Source of the DNA: Burkholderia sp. S171
GTDB lineage: Bacteria; Pseudomonadota; Gammaproteobacteria; Burkholderiales; Burkholderiaceae
Reading direction: 5' to 3'
DNA: 64,000 bases
Assembly (NCBI RefSeq): GCF_009766085.1
Contig: NZ_LMUF01000010.1
Location: 530 to 64,529, forward strand
The notes under the pieces were generated by a model that saw only the letters and a list, made by a program, of their open reading frames with translations, was not told where the DNA came from and did not search any database. Positions 17,514-26,430 of this stretch are shown here, piece after piece. The translations under genes and the position numbers were made by a program. How positions within the stretch are numbered: the stretch's first letter is position 1; each line of letters begins with the position of its first letter.

Positions 17514-18113
17514 TCACGGTAAGTTTGCGGGAGATGAAAACGGTTTGGTGGCGTCGAGCACGAACATCACTAGGGCGTGCAGATCCGTCGAGCCGGTGGA
17601 CAAGACTTGCATCGGAATACCAGGGCCGTGGCCGGGCTCGGCATGGCCCGCTTTGACGACCATCACCCCGTCTGGGGTATGAACGCTTTGTGCTCCGGTA
17701 AGTACGAAGAAAGTCTCCGAGCCAGGATGACTGTGCACAGGAGTCGTGCTGTCAGGAGCACCACTAGCCGCATTGATCCTGAGTAGGTACTGCGGCGCAT
17801 CAAACCTGGGGATGGGCCCAACCTCGGCAACCTTCGTGCCGCCCGCTGACAATCCGCCCACCGGGCCGAGCGTGAAAAGCCAGGCTTTGCCCGCCGACTC
17901 GGCTACGAGTGCCCAGGCGCCTGCAGCGGATTGTGCCTGCTCACGTGTCGGAAAGCTTTCTATTCGCCAGAAAAGTTGTCCAGGTGGTAATTCCGTGACC
18001 TTTTTCTCGGCCAACGACTTGATGACCAATGTTCCCTGCGCGACGGCCGCCGACGGCAGCAAGCACTGTCCCAACGTCAAAGCCAACAGCAAACTGAAAA
18101 GAAAACGTGTCAT
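17514..18113 (-). CDS. Exported cupin-domain protein
   Basis: This 199-residue protein has a hydrophobic signal peptide (FLFSLLLALTLGQCLLPSA, cleavage near AVAQG). Its C-terminal cupin barrel has TTPVHSHPGSETFFVLTGA (HxH and Glu metal ligands) and a second motif VVKAGHAEPGHGPGIPMQV. Such periplasmic cupins have no general function. The gene precedes the ModA-like protein on the minus strand. ATG 18113 is preferred over an open extension to 18143, because the signal sequence starts there. Confidence 0.75.
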   Translation of the reverse strand: MTRFLFSLLLALTLGQCLLPSAAVAQGTLVIKSLAEKKVTELPPGQLFWRIESFPTREQAQSAAGAWALVAESAGKAWLFTLGPVGGLSAGGTKVAEVGPIPRFDAPQYLLRINAASGAPDSTTPVHSHPGSETFFVLTGAQSVHTPDGVMVVKAGHAEPGHGPGIPMQVLSTGSTDLHALVMFVLDATKPFSSPANLP

Positions 18114-18610
18114 GAGAACACCGCCGTTCGAGCATTGATACAAGCCTCTCTGGAGCGTCAGCTTGCGAGAAAGAAGCGCTTCTAACGTAAGAACCCTAGG
18201 GCACGAAGCGTGCCTTCGTCAGGCTCGTTTTCCCGCATCGCGAGTGACCGTTAACCAAACCGCAACCGCCGCCGAGGTCCCTGAACAATGAGGCGGTTGA
18301 CGGTCGCTTCCTGGCCGAACGGAGCCGCACGGCACCTCTCTCATCGCAAATGTAGGCCTCCACGCGCTCTCAGCAGCTCTTGGCCGCACTGCCGGCTCCC
18401 GGCACCTGCGCTCAAACCGCGCGCCGGCGCATCAAGCTGAAAAAATAAAATGCATGTCACGCGTGCGCATTTGGGCTTCGGGAGGCCATGCGTTGGACGA
18501 TGCGGCGCTTGATGACGCTTTTGTTTCTGGCGCCAATACCATCAAATCGAAAGAGCCGTGCGCTCAACTGGCCGCATCATCAGCGCGACTAGCAAACGAA
18601 ATTTGCCTGT
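18114..18610. other. 497-bp gene-poor region upstream of the exported cupin gene
   Basis: No gene is well supported. The proximal 100 bp must carry the promoter of the minus-strand cupin/ModA pair. A 55-codon plus-strand frame (18454-18621, starting MSRVRIWASGG) converges on the HNH gene and overlaps its end by 11 bp. It lacks a ribosome site and any family resemblance, so I do not call it. Confidence 0.4.
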
Positions 18611-19549
18611 TTATCGTCTGAACCGCGACGCATAGTCCAGCAGTTCCTGGTTGAGGTTTTCCTTGTCCGGGCTGTAATGTGCTTCTGTATGGCAATTCGG
18701 GCAGATGGCTACACAGTTCCACGGGCGGTCACCGTTCCTGATCCCGAGGATATGATGGACTTCTAGAAAGCCTGCAAAGCGCTGCTTTTCACCGCACCCA
18801 TCGCGCTCACATCGTTCGGTGCGCGCGAGCACGGCCTTCCGGGTGTCCGCACGGCGCTTATACTGTTTCACGGTCCGAATCTGCTGTTCAGCATTGTCGC
18901 TGCCGATTTCACCGCGGTCATGCAGATCGTCAAAGGTGGTGTCATCGACATCGTTGTCATCGCGCTCGGCTTCATCAGTTTTAGTCTGGTTTGACGGCCA
19001 GCTGCGAGCGTGAACTTGGGCAGCTTCCCGGTCGCCCTTGAACTTGATGAAAGAGGATGTCTGCGTTACCGCAGTGCCTCTCACAACGCCGAGCGCTGCG
19101 CATTCACTGTAAATCTGTTCCTTGACCGACGGGGGCACCTCCGGCTGGGAAAAATCTATGTGACGACCGCAGACGTCCCAGACTGCTTCGACCGGACGGT
19201 GATTGGTAGAGCGCTGACTTTCACTCCTGCCCTTGTCGACCAGCCGGAAGATGTACTGTTTGCCGTCGTCCCCCGTCCACACATGAGTCGCGCCCGCGCT
19301 CGCAGCATGCCGCTCTTTCAGTTCGCCCCGAAAGCGGATGTGCCGTGTTTCCTGCAGGCCGTCGAGACCGAGCGTGCGCGCCGCATGGGCCACGCTCTTG
19401 TATCGGGTAGTTATGCCATCTACAGTGACCTCGGCAGCATGATGTTCGCCACGCGCGCGAGCAATTTCCGGATTATTCCACGAAGCCTTCACGCCCTCAC
19501 TGACACTTTGACGAGGCGACCGGGAACCTCTTTTGGGTAGACGGCTCAT
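18611..19549 (-). CDS. HNH endonuclease domain protein with homing-endonuclease-like N-terminus
   Basis: The C-terminal third is a zinc-framed HNH nuclease: C247 and C252, E263-VHH-I (H265/H266), N278, then C283-x2-C286-H287. The N-terminus (residues about 12-60) reads SVSEGVKASWNNPEIARAR and then YKSVAHAARTLGL. This resembles the NUMOD DNA-binding modules of phage and intron homing endonucleases. The middle (residues 180-215) is acidic and low complexity. The gene stands alone in an accessory-looking stretch. A 17-bp palindrome lies 44 bp upstream. No ribosome site is obvious before ATG 19549. Target and role are unknown. Confidence 0.75.
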   Translation of the reverse strand: MSRLPKRGSRSPRQSVSEGVKASWNNPEIARARGEHHAAEVTVDGITTRYKSVAHAARTLGLDGLQETRHIRFRGELKERHAASAGATHVWTGDDGKQYIFRLVDKGRSESQRSTNHRPVEAVWDVCGRHIDFSQPEVPPSVKEQIYSECAALGVVRGTAVTQTSSFIKFKGDREAAQVHARSWPSNQTKTDEAERDDNDVDDTTFDDLHDRGEIGSDNAEQQIRTVKQYKRRADTRKAVLARTERCERDGCGEKQRFAGFLEVHHILGIRNGDRPWNCVAICPNCHTEAHYSPDKENLNQELLDYASRFRR

Positions 19550-19592
19550 TTTGTATTTCGGGATCGTGCCCGCTTCGATTAAGAGATAAGTC

Positions 19593-19609
19593 TCGTTTCT
19601 AAGAAACGA
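19593..19609. promoter_or_regulatory. 17-bp perfect palindrome upstream of the HNH gene
   Basis: TCGTTTCT-A-AGAAACGA is a perfect inverted repeat (8-bp arms, 1-nt centre). It lies 44 bp upstream of the HNH start codon, where it could overlap the promoter as an operator. The short centre fits a dimeric repressor site better than a terminator hairpin. Confidence 0.45.
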
Positions 19610-19826
19610 AAAGCACTATAGCCAAAATTAGCCGAGAGTTGATTCCCTCCCTTGCCGTGCGTCCGTTGTTCGATGAGGAACGGTCACTCAGATGTTCAAC
19701 GCTCGTCGACGCGAATGACAGCTCCTGGCCGATTTCTGCCTGACGCGGTCGGCGCAGTTCGACCCTGAGCCGACGCTCGTGCGAATTTTGTGCAGATTCG
19801 CTCACTACCCAGCATGAGACCCGCTG

Positions 19827-20321
19827 CTACCAAACTGCCCGCCCGCTCACGAGTGGCAGTCCTGCTGCGGGACTGTCCACCAGGTACGCATAGTGACAAT
19901 AGCCGCTGTTGTCGTGCGTATAGACAAAGCCTGCGCGCTCGTAGAGAGCCCGTGCCGGATTGTCAGGCTTCACACCGAGTGTGAGCGTTGCGAAACCCTG
20001 CGTGCGTGCGTCGGTTATGAACTCTGTCAGGAGTCGTCGACCGAGTCCGGCGCCGCGCCTATCACGAAGAACGTAAATCGACGCGAGGACGGCGGCGTCG
20101 CCGTGTGCCTCCCAGAAGCAGTACCCTATAAACTCCCCACTACATTCCGCAATGAACATGCGATCGAGATCGTTGCTCCATTGCTTAATGTGCCAATACA
20201 GTCCATCCCTCCAGCGCACTTCCTGTTCTGGCTCGATCTGCCGAATATAGTCGAGTTCGCCGGCATATATCGCCGGGAGGTCAGTAGCATGGGCACGGCG
20301 AATCGCATAAACGTCTGTCAT
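19827..20321 (-). CDS. GNAT-family N-acetyltransferase
   Basis: This 164-residue protein has the GNAT order: IRRAHATDLPAIY at the N-terminus, an AVLASIYVLRDRRGAGLGRRL stretch that includes the acetyl-CoA pyrophosphate loop (R-R-G-A-G-L-G), and the C-terminal NPARALYERAGFVYTHDN. It transfers an acyl group from acyl-CoA to an unidentified amine. It has no operon partner; about 110 bp separate it from the upstream LysR gene. The ribosome site is weak. The acceptor cannot be deduced. Confidence 0.85.
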   Translation of the reverse strand: MTDVYAIRRAHATDLPAIYAGELDYIRQIEPEQEVRWRDGLYWHIKQWSNDLDRMFIAECSGEFIGYCFWEAHGDAAVLASIYVLRDRRGAGLGRRLLTEFITDARTQGFATLTLGVKPDNPARALYERAGFVYTHDNSGYCHYAYLVDSPAAGLPLVSGRAVW

Positions 20322-20431
20322 CGTTTAGAGAAAGGCTGCAAAAAGTTAAGTACGCTCACACTACCGTATCCAGGCCGCTTAATAACGGCCTGTTGCGTAT
20401 TGAGATTGCATCGTGGATGCTTCGCTACGCC

Positions 20432-21322
20432 TCACCCCGCCCCAATCCCCAGCAGCCACGCCAGCAGCGGTTTCAATTTCTCTCGATACTCATTACGCGG
20501 CGGATGCACGAGGTAATACCCCGAACCCGTTTCAAGCACGCGTTCAAACGGCGCCACGAGCGCACCGCTCGCCAGGTTCTCCTGCACCAAGTTCAAGTCC
20601 CCCAGCGCCACGCCATGACCGCGCACTGCTGCGCCAAACGCGAGGTCGAGCGTGTCAAACACCTGCTCGCGATAGGTATGCGACGCGAGTTCATCGCTTT
20701 CCTGCTGCAGCCATAACATCCACCCGCGCCTGCCAAAGCTGGAATGCAGCAGGGTGTGATGTTTCAAATCCGCGGCCTCCGCCAACGGATGCGGACCATG
20801 CGCCGTTTGCGGTGAACACACGGGCGTCAATCGTTCGCGCATCAGGCTGGTCGCCTCGAGTCCTTCCCATCGTCCATTGCCGAAAAGAATTGCCGCGTCC
20901 AGCGTGCCTTCGCCGAAATTGGTCGGCAGGAACCACGCGGTATCGATATTTAACTGCGTGCCCGGCACCTCGGCATAGAAGTCGGGAAGGCGCGGCAGCA
21001 GCCAGCGTGCGGCCAGCGTAGGCGTGACCCGCAGCGTGATGGTCTGGCCGCCCGTGCTGATGATATGCATCGACCGCCGCGCGGTGGCAAGCAACTCTTC
21101 CACGATAGGCACAAGCCGTTGGCACTCCGCCGTTGGCACCACCATCCGCGTGTGCCGCACGAATAACGCGCAGCCGAAATACTCCTCGATCTGCTGGATA
21201 TGCCGGCTCACCGCGCTCTGGCTGAGGAACAACTGCTGCGATGCAGCCGTGAAATTGCCGCAACGGGCCACCACCAGCAGCGATTGCAGCACGTTGAACG
21301 GCGGATAGCGTTCGATTTTCAT
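20432..21322 (-). CDS. LysR-family regulator, GcvA-like
   Basis: The HTH (PPFNVLQSLLVVARCGNFTA, then SQSAVSRHIQQIEEYFGCAL) is of the GcvA/AmpR subgroup. The effector domain contains LRVTPTLAARWLLPRLPDFY, as in GcvA. It is divergent from the argH-ABC operon (start 21529) and is likely its regulator. A near-perfect dyad at 21332-21353, just upstream of its own ATG (21322), is a likely autoregulatory site. The effector may be the amino compound imported by that operon (inference). Confidence 0.9.
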   Translation of the reverse strand: MKIERYPPFNVLQSLLVVARCGNFTAASQQLFLSQSAVSRHIQQIEEYFGCALFVRHTRMVVPTAECQRLVPIVEELLATARRSMHIISTGGQTITLRVTPTLAARWLLPRLPDFYAEVPGTQLNIDTAWFLPTNFGEGTLDAAILFGNGRWEGLEATSLMRERLTPVCSPQTAHGPHPLAEAADLKHHTLLHSSFGRRGWMLWLQQESDELASHTYREQVFDTLDLAFGAAVRGHGVALGDLNLVQENLASGALVAPFERVLETGSGYYLVHPPRNEYREKLKPLLAWLLGIGAG

Positions 21323-21331
21323 TTATGCGAG

Positions 21332-21353
21332 ATCTGCATGGTAACCATGAGAT
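21332..21353. promoter_or_regulatory. Candidate LysR binding dyad
   Basis: ATCT-g-CATGGT-a-ACCATG-AGAT is an inverted repeat with 10-bp arms broken by a single unpaired G. It lies about 10 bp upstream of the GcvA-like regulator start and about 175 bp before the argH-like gene, a usual place for LysR autoregulation. Pattern evidence only. Confidence 0.4.
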
Positions 21354-21528
21354 TTTACCGTTTGTCGCTTAAAAATTGGCGTTCATAAAATCACCTCGAA
21401 AGTTAAGGCTTCTTGCCCGCTCGAAAGCGCGAGAAGCCTGCAAGAAGCCTTTCAACGAGCAGGGCGCCGAGCGACATACCGCTTCAATAAGCCCGCATTC
21501 AAACCATCCACTTCCAGGGAGTTTTCAC

Positions 21529-22926
21529 ATGACCCAACATTCAGACCGGCTGTGGGGTGGACGCTTCAAGACTGGCCCGGCACCCGCACTAACCGCGTTG
21601 TCGCGTTCCGATCCAAGCTTCTTCCGGCTCGCGCCTTATGACCTCGCGGGCTCACGCGCGCATGCGCAGGAGCTTAGACGCGCCGAAATCCTGACGGCCG
21701 ACGAGCTGCAGCAACTGCTCAGCGAAATGGACCGGCTGGAAGCGCAGTTCCTGGCGGGCGAAGTCGGCCCGACCCTCGACGATGAAGACGTGCATACCTT
21801 CCTCGAGCGCGAATTGACGCAGCGCCTGGGCGCAACCGGCGGCAAATTGCGGGCTGGCCGTTCGCGCAACGATCAGGCGGCGAACGACTTGCGCCTCTTC
21901 CTGCGCGACAAGGCGCGCATGCTGGCCCAAGCGGTCATCGATTTGCAGAATGCATTAATCGAACAAGCGAATGCGCATGTGAATAGCGTGAGCGCAGGGT
22001 TCACGCATTTGCAGCCGGCGCAACCGATTGTGTTCGCGCATCACTTGCTCGCGCATGCGCAGTCGATCTATCGCGACATCGATCGTTTGGTGGATTGGGA
22101 TCGCCGCAGCGCGCGTTCGCCACTGGGCGCAGCGGCGCTCGCGGGGTCCGCAATATGCCGGCGGCCGGAGTTGTCGGCGGCGGAACTCGGTTATGACGGT
22201 CCGTGCGAAAACTCCATCGATGCCGTCGCCTCGCGGGACCACGTTGCCGAGTTCGTGTTTATCGCGAGCATGCTGTCGGTGAACCTGTCGCGGCTCTCGG
22301 AGGAAATCATTCTCTGGACGTCGCGGCAGTTCGGCTGGGTTGTGCTCGACGACGGTTATGCGACCGGTAGCTCGATCATGCCGCAGAAGAAAAACTCGGA
22401 TATAGCAGAGCTCACGCGTGGAAAGGCGGGGCGGTTGATCGGCAACCTGAGCGGCTTGCTCGCCACGCTCGCGTCGCTGCCGTTGGCTTACAACCGCGAT
22501 CTCGCGGAAGACAAGATTGCAGCGTTCGATTGCATCGATACCCTCGCGCTCGTGCTGCCCGCGATGGCCGGCATGATCCGCACGATGCACGTGAACGTAG
22601 ATGAAATGCGGCGTCAGGCGCCGCTCGGGTTCACGCTCGCCACCGAAGTTGCCGACTGGCTCGCGCTGCGTGGCGTGCCGTTCAGCGAAGCGCATGAGAT
22701 TACCGGCGCGTTGGTGCAGGTCTGCGAGGAGCAGGGCATCGAACTGTCCGAGGTATCGGTGGCGACGCTGGCAAAGGTCGATGCACGGCTGGAGCCCGCG
22801 GTGCTGGACCACGTGACGCTCGACGCAGCCGTGGCGGCGCGCAGCGGTTACGGCGGCACTGCACCGGTGCGTGTGGCGGAGCAGATCACGCGTTTGCAGA
22901 CTGCGCTCGATAAGCAATTGGCATAG
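21529..22926 (+). CDS. Argininosuccinate lyase-type C-N lyase (ArgH paralogue)
   Basis: This 465-residue fumarase/aspartase-superfamily enzyme shows WGGRF at the start, GRSRNDQAANDLRLFLRD, FTHLQPAQPIVFAHHLLAHA and the flexible catalytic loop GSSIMPQKKN (residues 280-289). ArgH cleaves argininosuccinate to arginine and fumarate; related lyases cleave EDDS or iminodisuccinate. The sequence looks closer to actinobacterial ArgH than to E. coli ArgH (my recollection, unaligned). It heads an amino-acid ABC and catabolic operon rather than an arginine biosynthetic one, so a catabolic lyase is plausible. ATG 21529 with AGGGAG upstream; an open extension to 21376 is ignored. Confidence 0.85.
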   Translation: MTQHSDRLWGGRFKTGPAPALTALSRSDPSFFRLAPYDLAGSRAHAQELRRAEILTADELQQLLSEMDRLEAQFLAGEVGPTLDDEDVHTFLERELTQRLGATGGKLRAGRSRNDQAANDLRLFLRDKARMLAQAVIDLQNALIEQANAHVNSVSAGFTHLQPAQPIVFAHHLLAHAQSIYRDIDRLVDWDRRSARSPLGAAALAGSAICRRPELSAAELGYDGPCENSIDAVASRDHVAEFVFIASMLSVNLSRLSEEIILWTSRQFGWVVLDDGYATGSSIMPQKKNSDIAELTRGKAGRLIGNLSGLLATLASLPLAYNRDLAEDKIAAFDCIDTLALVLPAMAGMIRTMHVNVDEMRRQAPLGFTLATEVADWLALRGVPFSEAHEITGALVQVCEEQGIELSEVSVATLAKVDARLEPAVLDHVTLDAAVAARSGYGGTAPVRVAEQITRLQTALDKQLA

Positions 22927-22949
22927 GCCACTTCATACGGCGGACCGAC

Positions 22950-23825
22950 ATGCTGAGCGTTTCCAAGGACGTCACACCTGCCGATGCGATCGAAGCTGAT
23001 TCCACGCAACTGGAATATGTGCGCCGACGTCATTGGGGCCGTTATGCAGCGTCAGCCGTGATTCTGGCGATGATAGTTTATATCGGGCGGGCGTTCGCGC
23101 ATGGGCAGATCGAATGGCGTTATGTCGCGCGCTTCCTGACGGCTAAATCGATCCTCACGGGCCTCGTCAACACAATCGTCATGACCGTGCTTGCAATGGC
23201 GCTGGGTGTCGCGCTGGGCGTCATCACAGCGATCATGCGGTTGTCGACCAACCCGGTGCTGCAGACAGTCGCGCAAGCTTATGTATGGCTTTTTCGCGGC
23301 ACGCCGGTGATCCTGCAACTGCTGCTGTGGTTCAACCTCGCGCTAGTGTTTCCGTCGATAGGCATCCCCGGTTTCTTCGAGTTTCGCACCGTCGATGTGA
23401 TGACGCCGTTCCTTGCCGCATTGCTTGGGCTCGGCATCAACCAGGGCGCGTATACATCGGAAGTGGTACGCGCCGGTTTGCTCTCGGTAGACACCGGCCA
23501 GTACGAAGCGGCGAAGTCTATCGGCATGCCGAGGCTGCAGGCGCTGCGCCGCGTGATCCTGCCGCAGGCGATGCGCGTGATCGTGCCGCCTATCGGCAAT
23601 GAACTGGTCGGCATGGTCAAGCTCACGTCGCTCGCGAGCGTGATCCAGTACGCGGAGATGCTGCACAACGCGGAGAACATCTACTATGCCAACGCTCGCG
23701 TGATCGAGCTGCTGATGGTCGCGGGTATCTGGTATCTCGTGGTGGTGACGGTGCTGTCGTTCATGCAGTCGCGCGTGGAGCGGTTTTATGCACGCGGCGC
23801 GGGTCGTCCGTCGGGCCGGCAATAA
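22950..23825 (+). CDS. Polar amino-acid ABC transporter permease (HisM/GlnP family)
   Basis: This 291-residue inner-membrane protein has a hydrophilic N-terminus (about 45 residues), then five or more membrane helices. [20 protein letters not shown] starts the transport domain, and the EAA loop reads [20 protein letters not shown] followed by PQAMRV. It works with the ATPase at 23855 and the binding proteins at 24693 and/or 28780. Only one permease gene is present, implying a homodimeric channel. It starts 23 bp after the lyase gene, in the same operon. Confidence 0.9.
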   Translation: MLSVSKDVTPADAIEADSTQLEYVRRRHWGRYAASAVILAMIVYIGRAFAHGQIEWRYVARFLTAKSILTGLVNTIVMTVLAMALGVALGVITAIMRLSTNPVLQTVAQAYVWLFRGTPVILQLLLWFNLALVFPSIGIPGFFEFRTVDVMTPFLAALLGLGINQGAYTSEVVRAGLLSVDTGQYEAAKSIGMPRLQALRRVILPQAMRVIVPPIGNELVGMVKLTSLASVIQYAEMLHNAENIYYANARVIELLMVAGIWYLVVVTVLSFMQSRVERFYARGAGRPSGRQ

Positions 23826-23854
23826 ACCCGGCCACTGAAAAGGAAAACCATCGT

Positions 23855-24628
23855 ATGAGTTCAATCGATTCAATCGTTCGGGCCGTCGACGTGCGCAAGT
23901 CCTACGGCGATTTCAAGGCATTGCAAGGCATCACGCTTGATATTCCGAAAGGCGAAGTGCTGTGCGTGATCGGACCGTCCGGTTCGGGCAAGAGCACATT
24001 CCTGCGCTGTATCAACCAGCTTGAAGAGATCAACGACGGCGCGTTGTGGGTCAACGGCGAACGAGTCGGTTACCGGCGTGTCGGGAACAAGCTGTATGCG
24101 TTGTCCGAGAAACAGGTCGCGCGTCAGCGGTTGGCGACCGGCATGGTGTTCCAGCGCTTCAATTTGTTTCCGCACAAGACCGTGCTGGAGAACGTGATTG
24201 AAGGGCCGGTGCAGGTGCTCAAGCGGCGTCGCTCGGAGGCAATTGAAGAAGCCCGTGCGCTGCTCGAACGCGTCGGCCTTGCTCACAAGTGCGATGCGTT
24301 CCCGGTGGAACTATCGGGTGGACAGCAACAGCGCGTGGCCATTGCCCGGGCGCTTGCCATGCATCCGCAACTCATGCTCTTCGATGAACCCACCTCTGCG
24401 CTTGACCCGGAACTGGTGGGTGAAGTGCTCGCCGTGATGCGTGACCTCGCCAAGAGCGGTATGACGATGATCGTAGTCACGCATGAACTCGGATTCGCTC
24501 GCGAAGTGGCGAATCGCATTGTGTTCATGGATCAAGGGCAAGTGGTGGAGAGCGGCACGCCGGAACAAGTGCTCTCGAATCCTAAGCATCGACGCACGCA
24601 GGATTTCATTTCCGCCGTGCTGTCCTGA
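23855..24628 (+). CDS. Polar amino-acid ABC transporter ATP-binding protein
   Basis: This 257-residue ATPase has Walker [10 protein letters not shown], a Q-loop in [12 protein letters not shown], the signature [17 protein letters not shown] and Walker [15 protein letters not shown], with H-loop [13 protein letters not shown]. It is of the GlnQ/HisP/OccP type. It powers the permease encoded 29 bp upstream. AAAAGGAAAA precedes ATG 23855. Confidence 0.93.
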   Translation: MSSIDSIVRAVDVRKSYGDFKALQGITLDIPKGEVLCVIGPSGSGKSTFLRCINQLEEINDGALWVNGERVGYRRVGNKLYALSEKQVARQRLATGMVFQRFNLFPHKTVLENVIEGPVQVLKRRRSEAIEEARALLERVGLAHKCDAFPVELSGGQQQRVAIARALAMHPQLMLFDEPTSALDPELVGEVLAVMRDLAKSGMTMIVVTHELGFAREVANRIVFMDQGQVVESGTPEQVLSNPKHRRTQDFISAVLS

Positions 24629-24692
24629 TTTTTTTGTTCGTGGTTCCGGCGTCGCTGGAACCCGGTCTGACTTTTATCTTCAGTGAGTTTCC

Positions 24693-25538
24693 ATGAATGT
24701 TTCTCTTCGCGTTCGCCAGCTTGCCGCGCTCGTAACCGGCGCGATGGCGTTGCACATGCCTCTGGCGCATGCCGGGACACCACCGTCTCCGTCTATTGGC
24801 AAGAGCACGCTGGTTGCGGCTATCGTGCCGAACTATCCGCCGTTCGAATACAAGGACCCGGCCACTGACAAGCTGATGGGTTTCGATGTCGACTTAGGCG
24901 AAGCGATTGCCGCGAAACTTGGCGTCAAGTTGCAGTGGGAAGAGACCGGCTTCGACCAGATGATGAGCGCACTGACCACGCATCGTGTCGATGTGATCCT
25001 GTCAGGCATGACCGACCTGCCGTCACGCCGCGAGGCGGTCAACTTCCTCGACTATGTCACGGGCGGTCCGCAGTTCTACACCGTCAAGGCGCGTATCGGC
25101 GAATTCGCCAGCATGGACGCGTTGTGCGGGAAAGCAGTGGGCGCGAGCCGCCGTACGTCGTGGCCCGACGACATCGCGACGTGGAGCAACGAGCATTGCC
25201 TCAAGGCGGGCAAGAAGCCGATCAATGTGAGTGGCACGAACGGCTCAGCGGATGCACGCGTCCAGTTGCGTCAGGGCCGTATCGACGCAGCGGTGCAGGG
25301 CGGCGAAACGCTGCCGTATCAGAACTCGGTGGAGGAGAACGCGTACGCGCCGATCGGCAAGCCGTTCCTGTCGCAGTACAACGGCATTGGCATGGCGAAG
25401 GGCAACGCGGCGTTGAATGCGGGACTGACGGAAGCGTTGAACCAGCTGATTGCTGATGGCACGTATCACAAGATTCTGGTGAAGTGGGGCTTGCAGGAAC
25501 ACGCAGTTCAAAAGGCGTTGATCGATGCCAGCAACTGA
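24693..25538 (+). CDS. Amino-acid ABC transporter substrate-binding protein (SBP family 3), copy 1
   Basis: This exported 281-residue protein has a signal peptide ending near LAHAG (residue about 28). The family 3 core shows YPPFEYKDPATDKLMGFDVD, an ALTTHRVDVILSGMTDLPSR domain-1 block and GETLPYQ in domain 2. It is clearly paralogous to the binding protein at 28780, sharing YPPxEYKDP, the ILSGM block and GETLPY. It belongs to the argH-like operon; its stop overlaps the next gene by 14 bp. Ligand unknown, probably an amino acid or amino-polycarboxylate. Confidence 0.9.
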   Translation: MNVSLRVRQLAALVTGAMALHMPLAHAGTPPSPSIGKSTLVAAIVPNYPPFEYKDPATDKLMGFDVDLGEAIAAKLGVKLQWEETGFDQMMSALTTHRVDVILSGMTDLPSRREAVNFLDYVTGGPQFYTVKARIGEFASMDALCGKAVGASRRTSWPDDIATWSNEHCLKAGKKPINVSGTNGSADARVQLRQGRIDAAVQGGETLPYQNSVEENAYAPIGKPFLSQYNGIGMAKGNAALNAGLTEALNQLIADGTYHKILVKWGLQEHAVQKALIDASN

Positions 25539-26430
25539 CATTCATCAAGCCGCCCCGCGCTGGCCTGAGGGCCATCGGTCCTGCGTCGCGCTGGCCTTCG
25601 ACCTCGATGGCCCGACCGGCGACGCCATGCTCGACGGCTCGATCTGGCGCAATCCTGCGTACTTTACGCTGGGCAGCTATGGCCCATGGCGCGCGCTAGG
25701 ACGGTTGCTCGACATGCTTGACGAGCGTCACGTGCCGGCCACGTTCTTCGTGCCTGCGTGGGTCATTGAAAACTGGCCGGAGCAGTGCGCGGCGATCGTT
25801 GCGCGCGGTCACGAGATTGGCTACCACGGCTATAAACACGAAGCGTTCTGGACGCTCGATGCCGACGGCCAACGCGCGGTGATGGAGCGTTCGGCGCAAG
25901 TGTTCGACAAGTATCTCGGCATGCGCCCGGTCGGTTTTCGCACGCCGTCGGGCGACTGGGGGCCGGACACGATCCGCGTATTGATGGAAGCGGGCGTACG
26001 GTATTCGAGTTCCATGCGTGGCGACGACCGTCCGTATCTGCTGCACGCACCGGGTATAGCCGAACCCATGGTCGAGATTCCCGGCCGCTGGGAAATGGAC
26101 GATTACGCGTCGCTCGCGTATCACCGCAATCCGAATTTTCCGGCGAGCCTGGATCGTATTGCGAGCTACGACACGACACTCGATAACTGGCGGCGCGAGT
26201 TCGATGGTTCACATCGCGATGGCCTTTGCCTGACGACGCTGTTTCATCCGAAGGTGTCGGGCAAGCCAGGCAGGATCGCGTTGCTGGAAAGCCTGATCGA
26301 TCACATGCAGGCACAGGGCGGCGTGTGGTTCGCCACGTGTCGCGACGTCGCGCAATGGTGGCGTGACAATCACAGTGATATTCACAGTGACACCCATGCC
26401 TCACCGACTCCGCAGGAAGCTCCCAGATGA
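25525..26430 (+). CDS. Polysaccharide deacetylase (NodB-fold) family hydrolase, metal ligands intact
   Basis: This 301-residue NodB-fold hydrolase is of the PuuE/allantoinase-like group. It keeps the metal/catalytic set: D26 and D28 in FDLDGPTG, and H101 and H105 in GYHGYKHEAF. It continues with GFRTPSGDWGPDTIRVL. Members hydrolyse C-N bonds of acetamides or cyclic amides/imides. It has no signal peptide. It is coupled to the binding-protein gene upstream and, by ATGA overlap, to a paralogue downstream that has lost these ligands. Given its operon, a small imported amide is a likelier substrate than a polysaccharide (inference). Confidence 0.85.
   Translation: MPATDIHQAAPRWPEGHRSCVALAFDLDGPTGDAMLDGSIWRNPAYFTLGSYGPWRALGRLLDMLDERHVPATFFVPAWVIENWPEQCAAIVARGHEIGYHGYKHEAFWTLDADGQRAVMERSAQVFDKYLGMRPVGFRTPSGDWGPDTIRVLMEAGVRYSSSMRGDDRPYLLHAPGIAEPMVEIPGRWEMDDYASLAYHRNPNFPASLDRIASYDTTLDNWRREFDGSHRDGLCLTTLFHPKVSGKPGRIALLESLIDHMQAQGGVWFATCRDVAQWWRDNHSDIHSDTHASPTPQEAPR

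Noticed and set aside
18454-18621. 55-codon frame MSRVRIWASGG... before the HNH gene
   Set aside because: No ribosome site, no family resemblance, and it runs into the convergent HNH gene; possible but unsupported.
19010-19540. 176-codon plus-strand frame
   Set aside because: Antisense to the HNH gene, where zinc and HNH residues support the minus strand.
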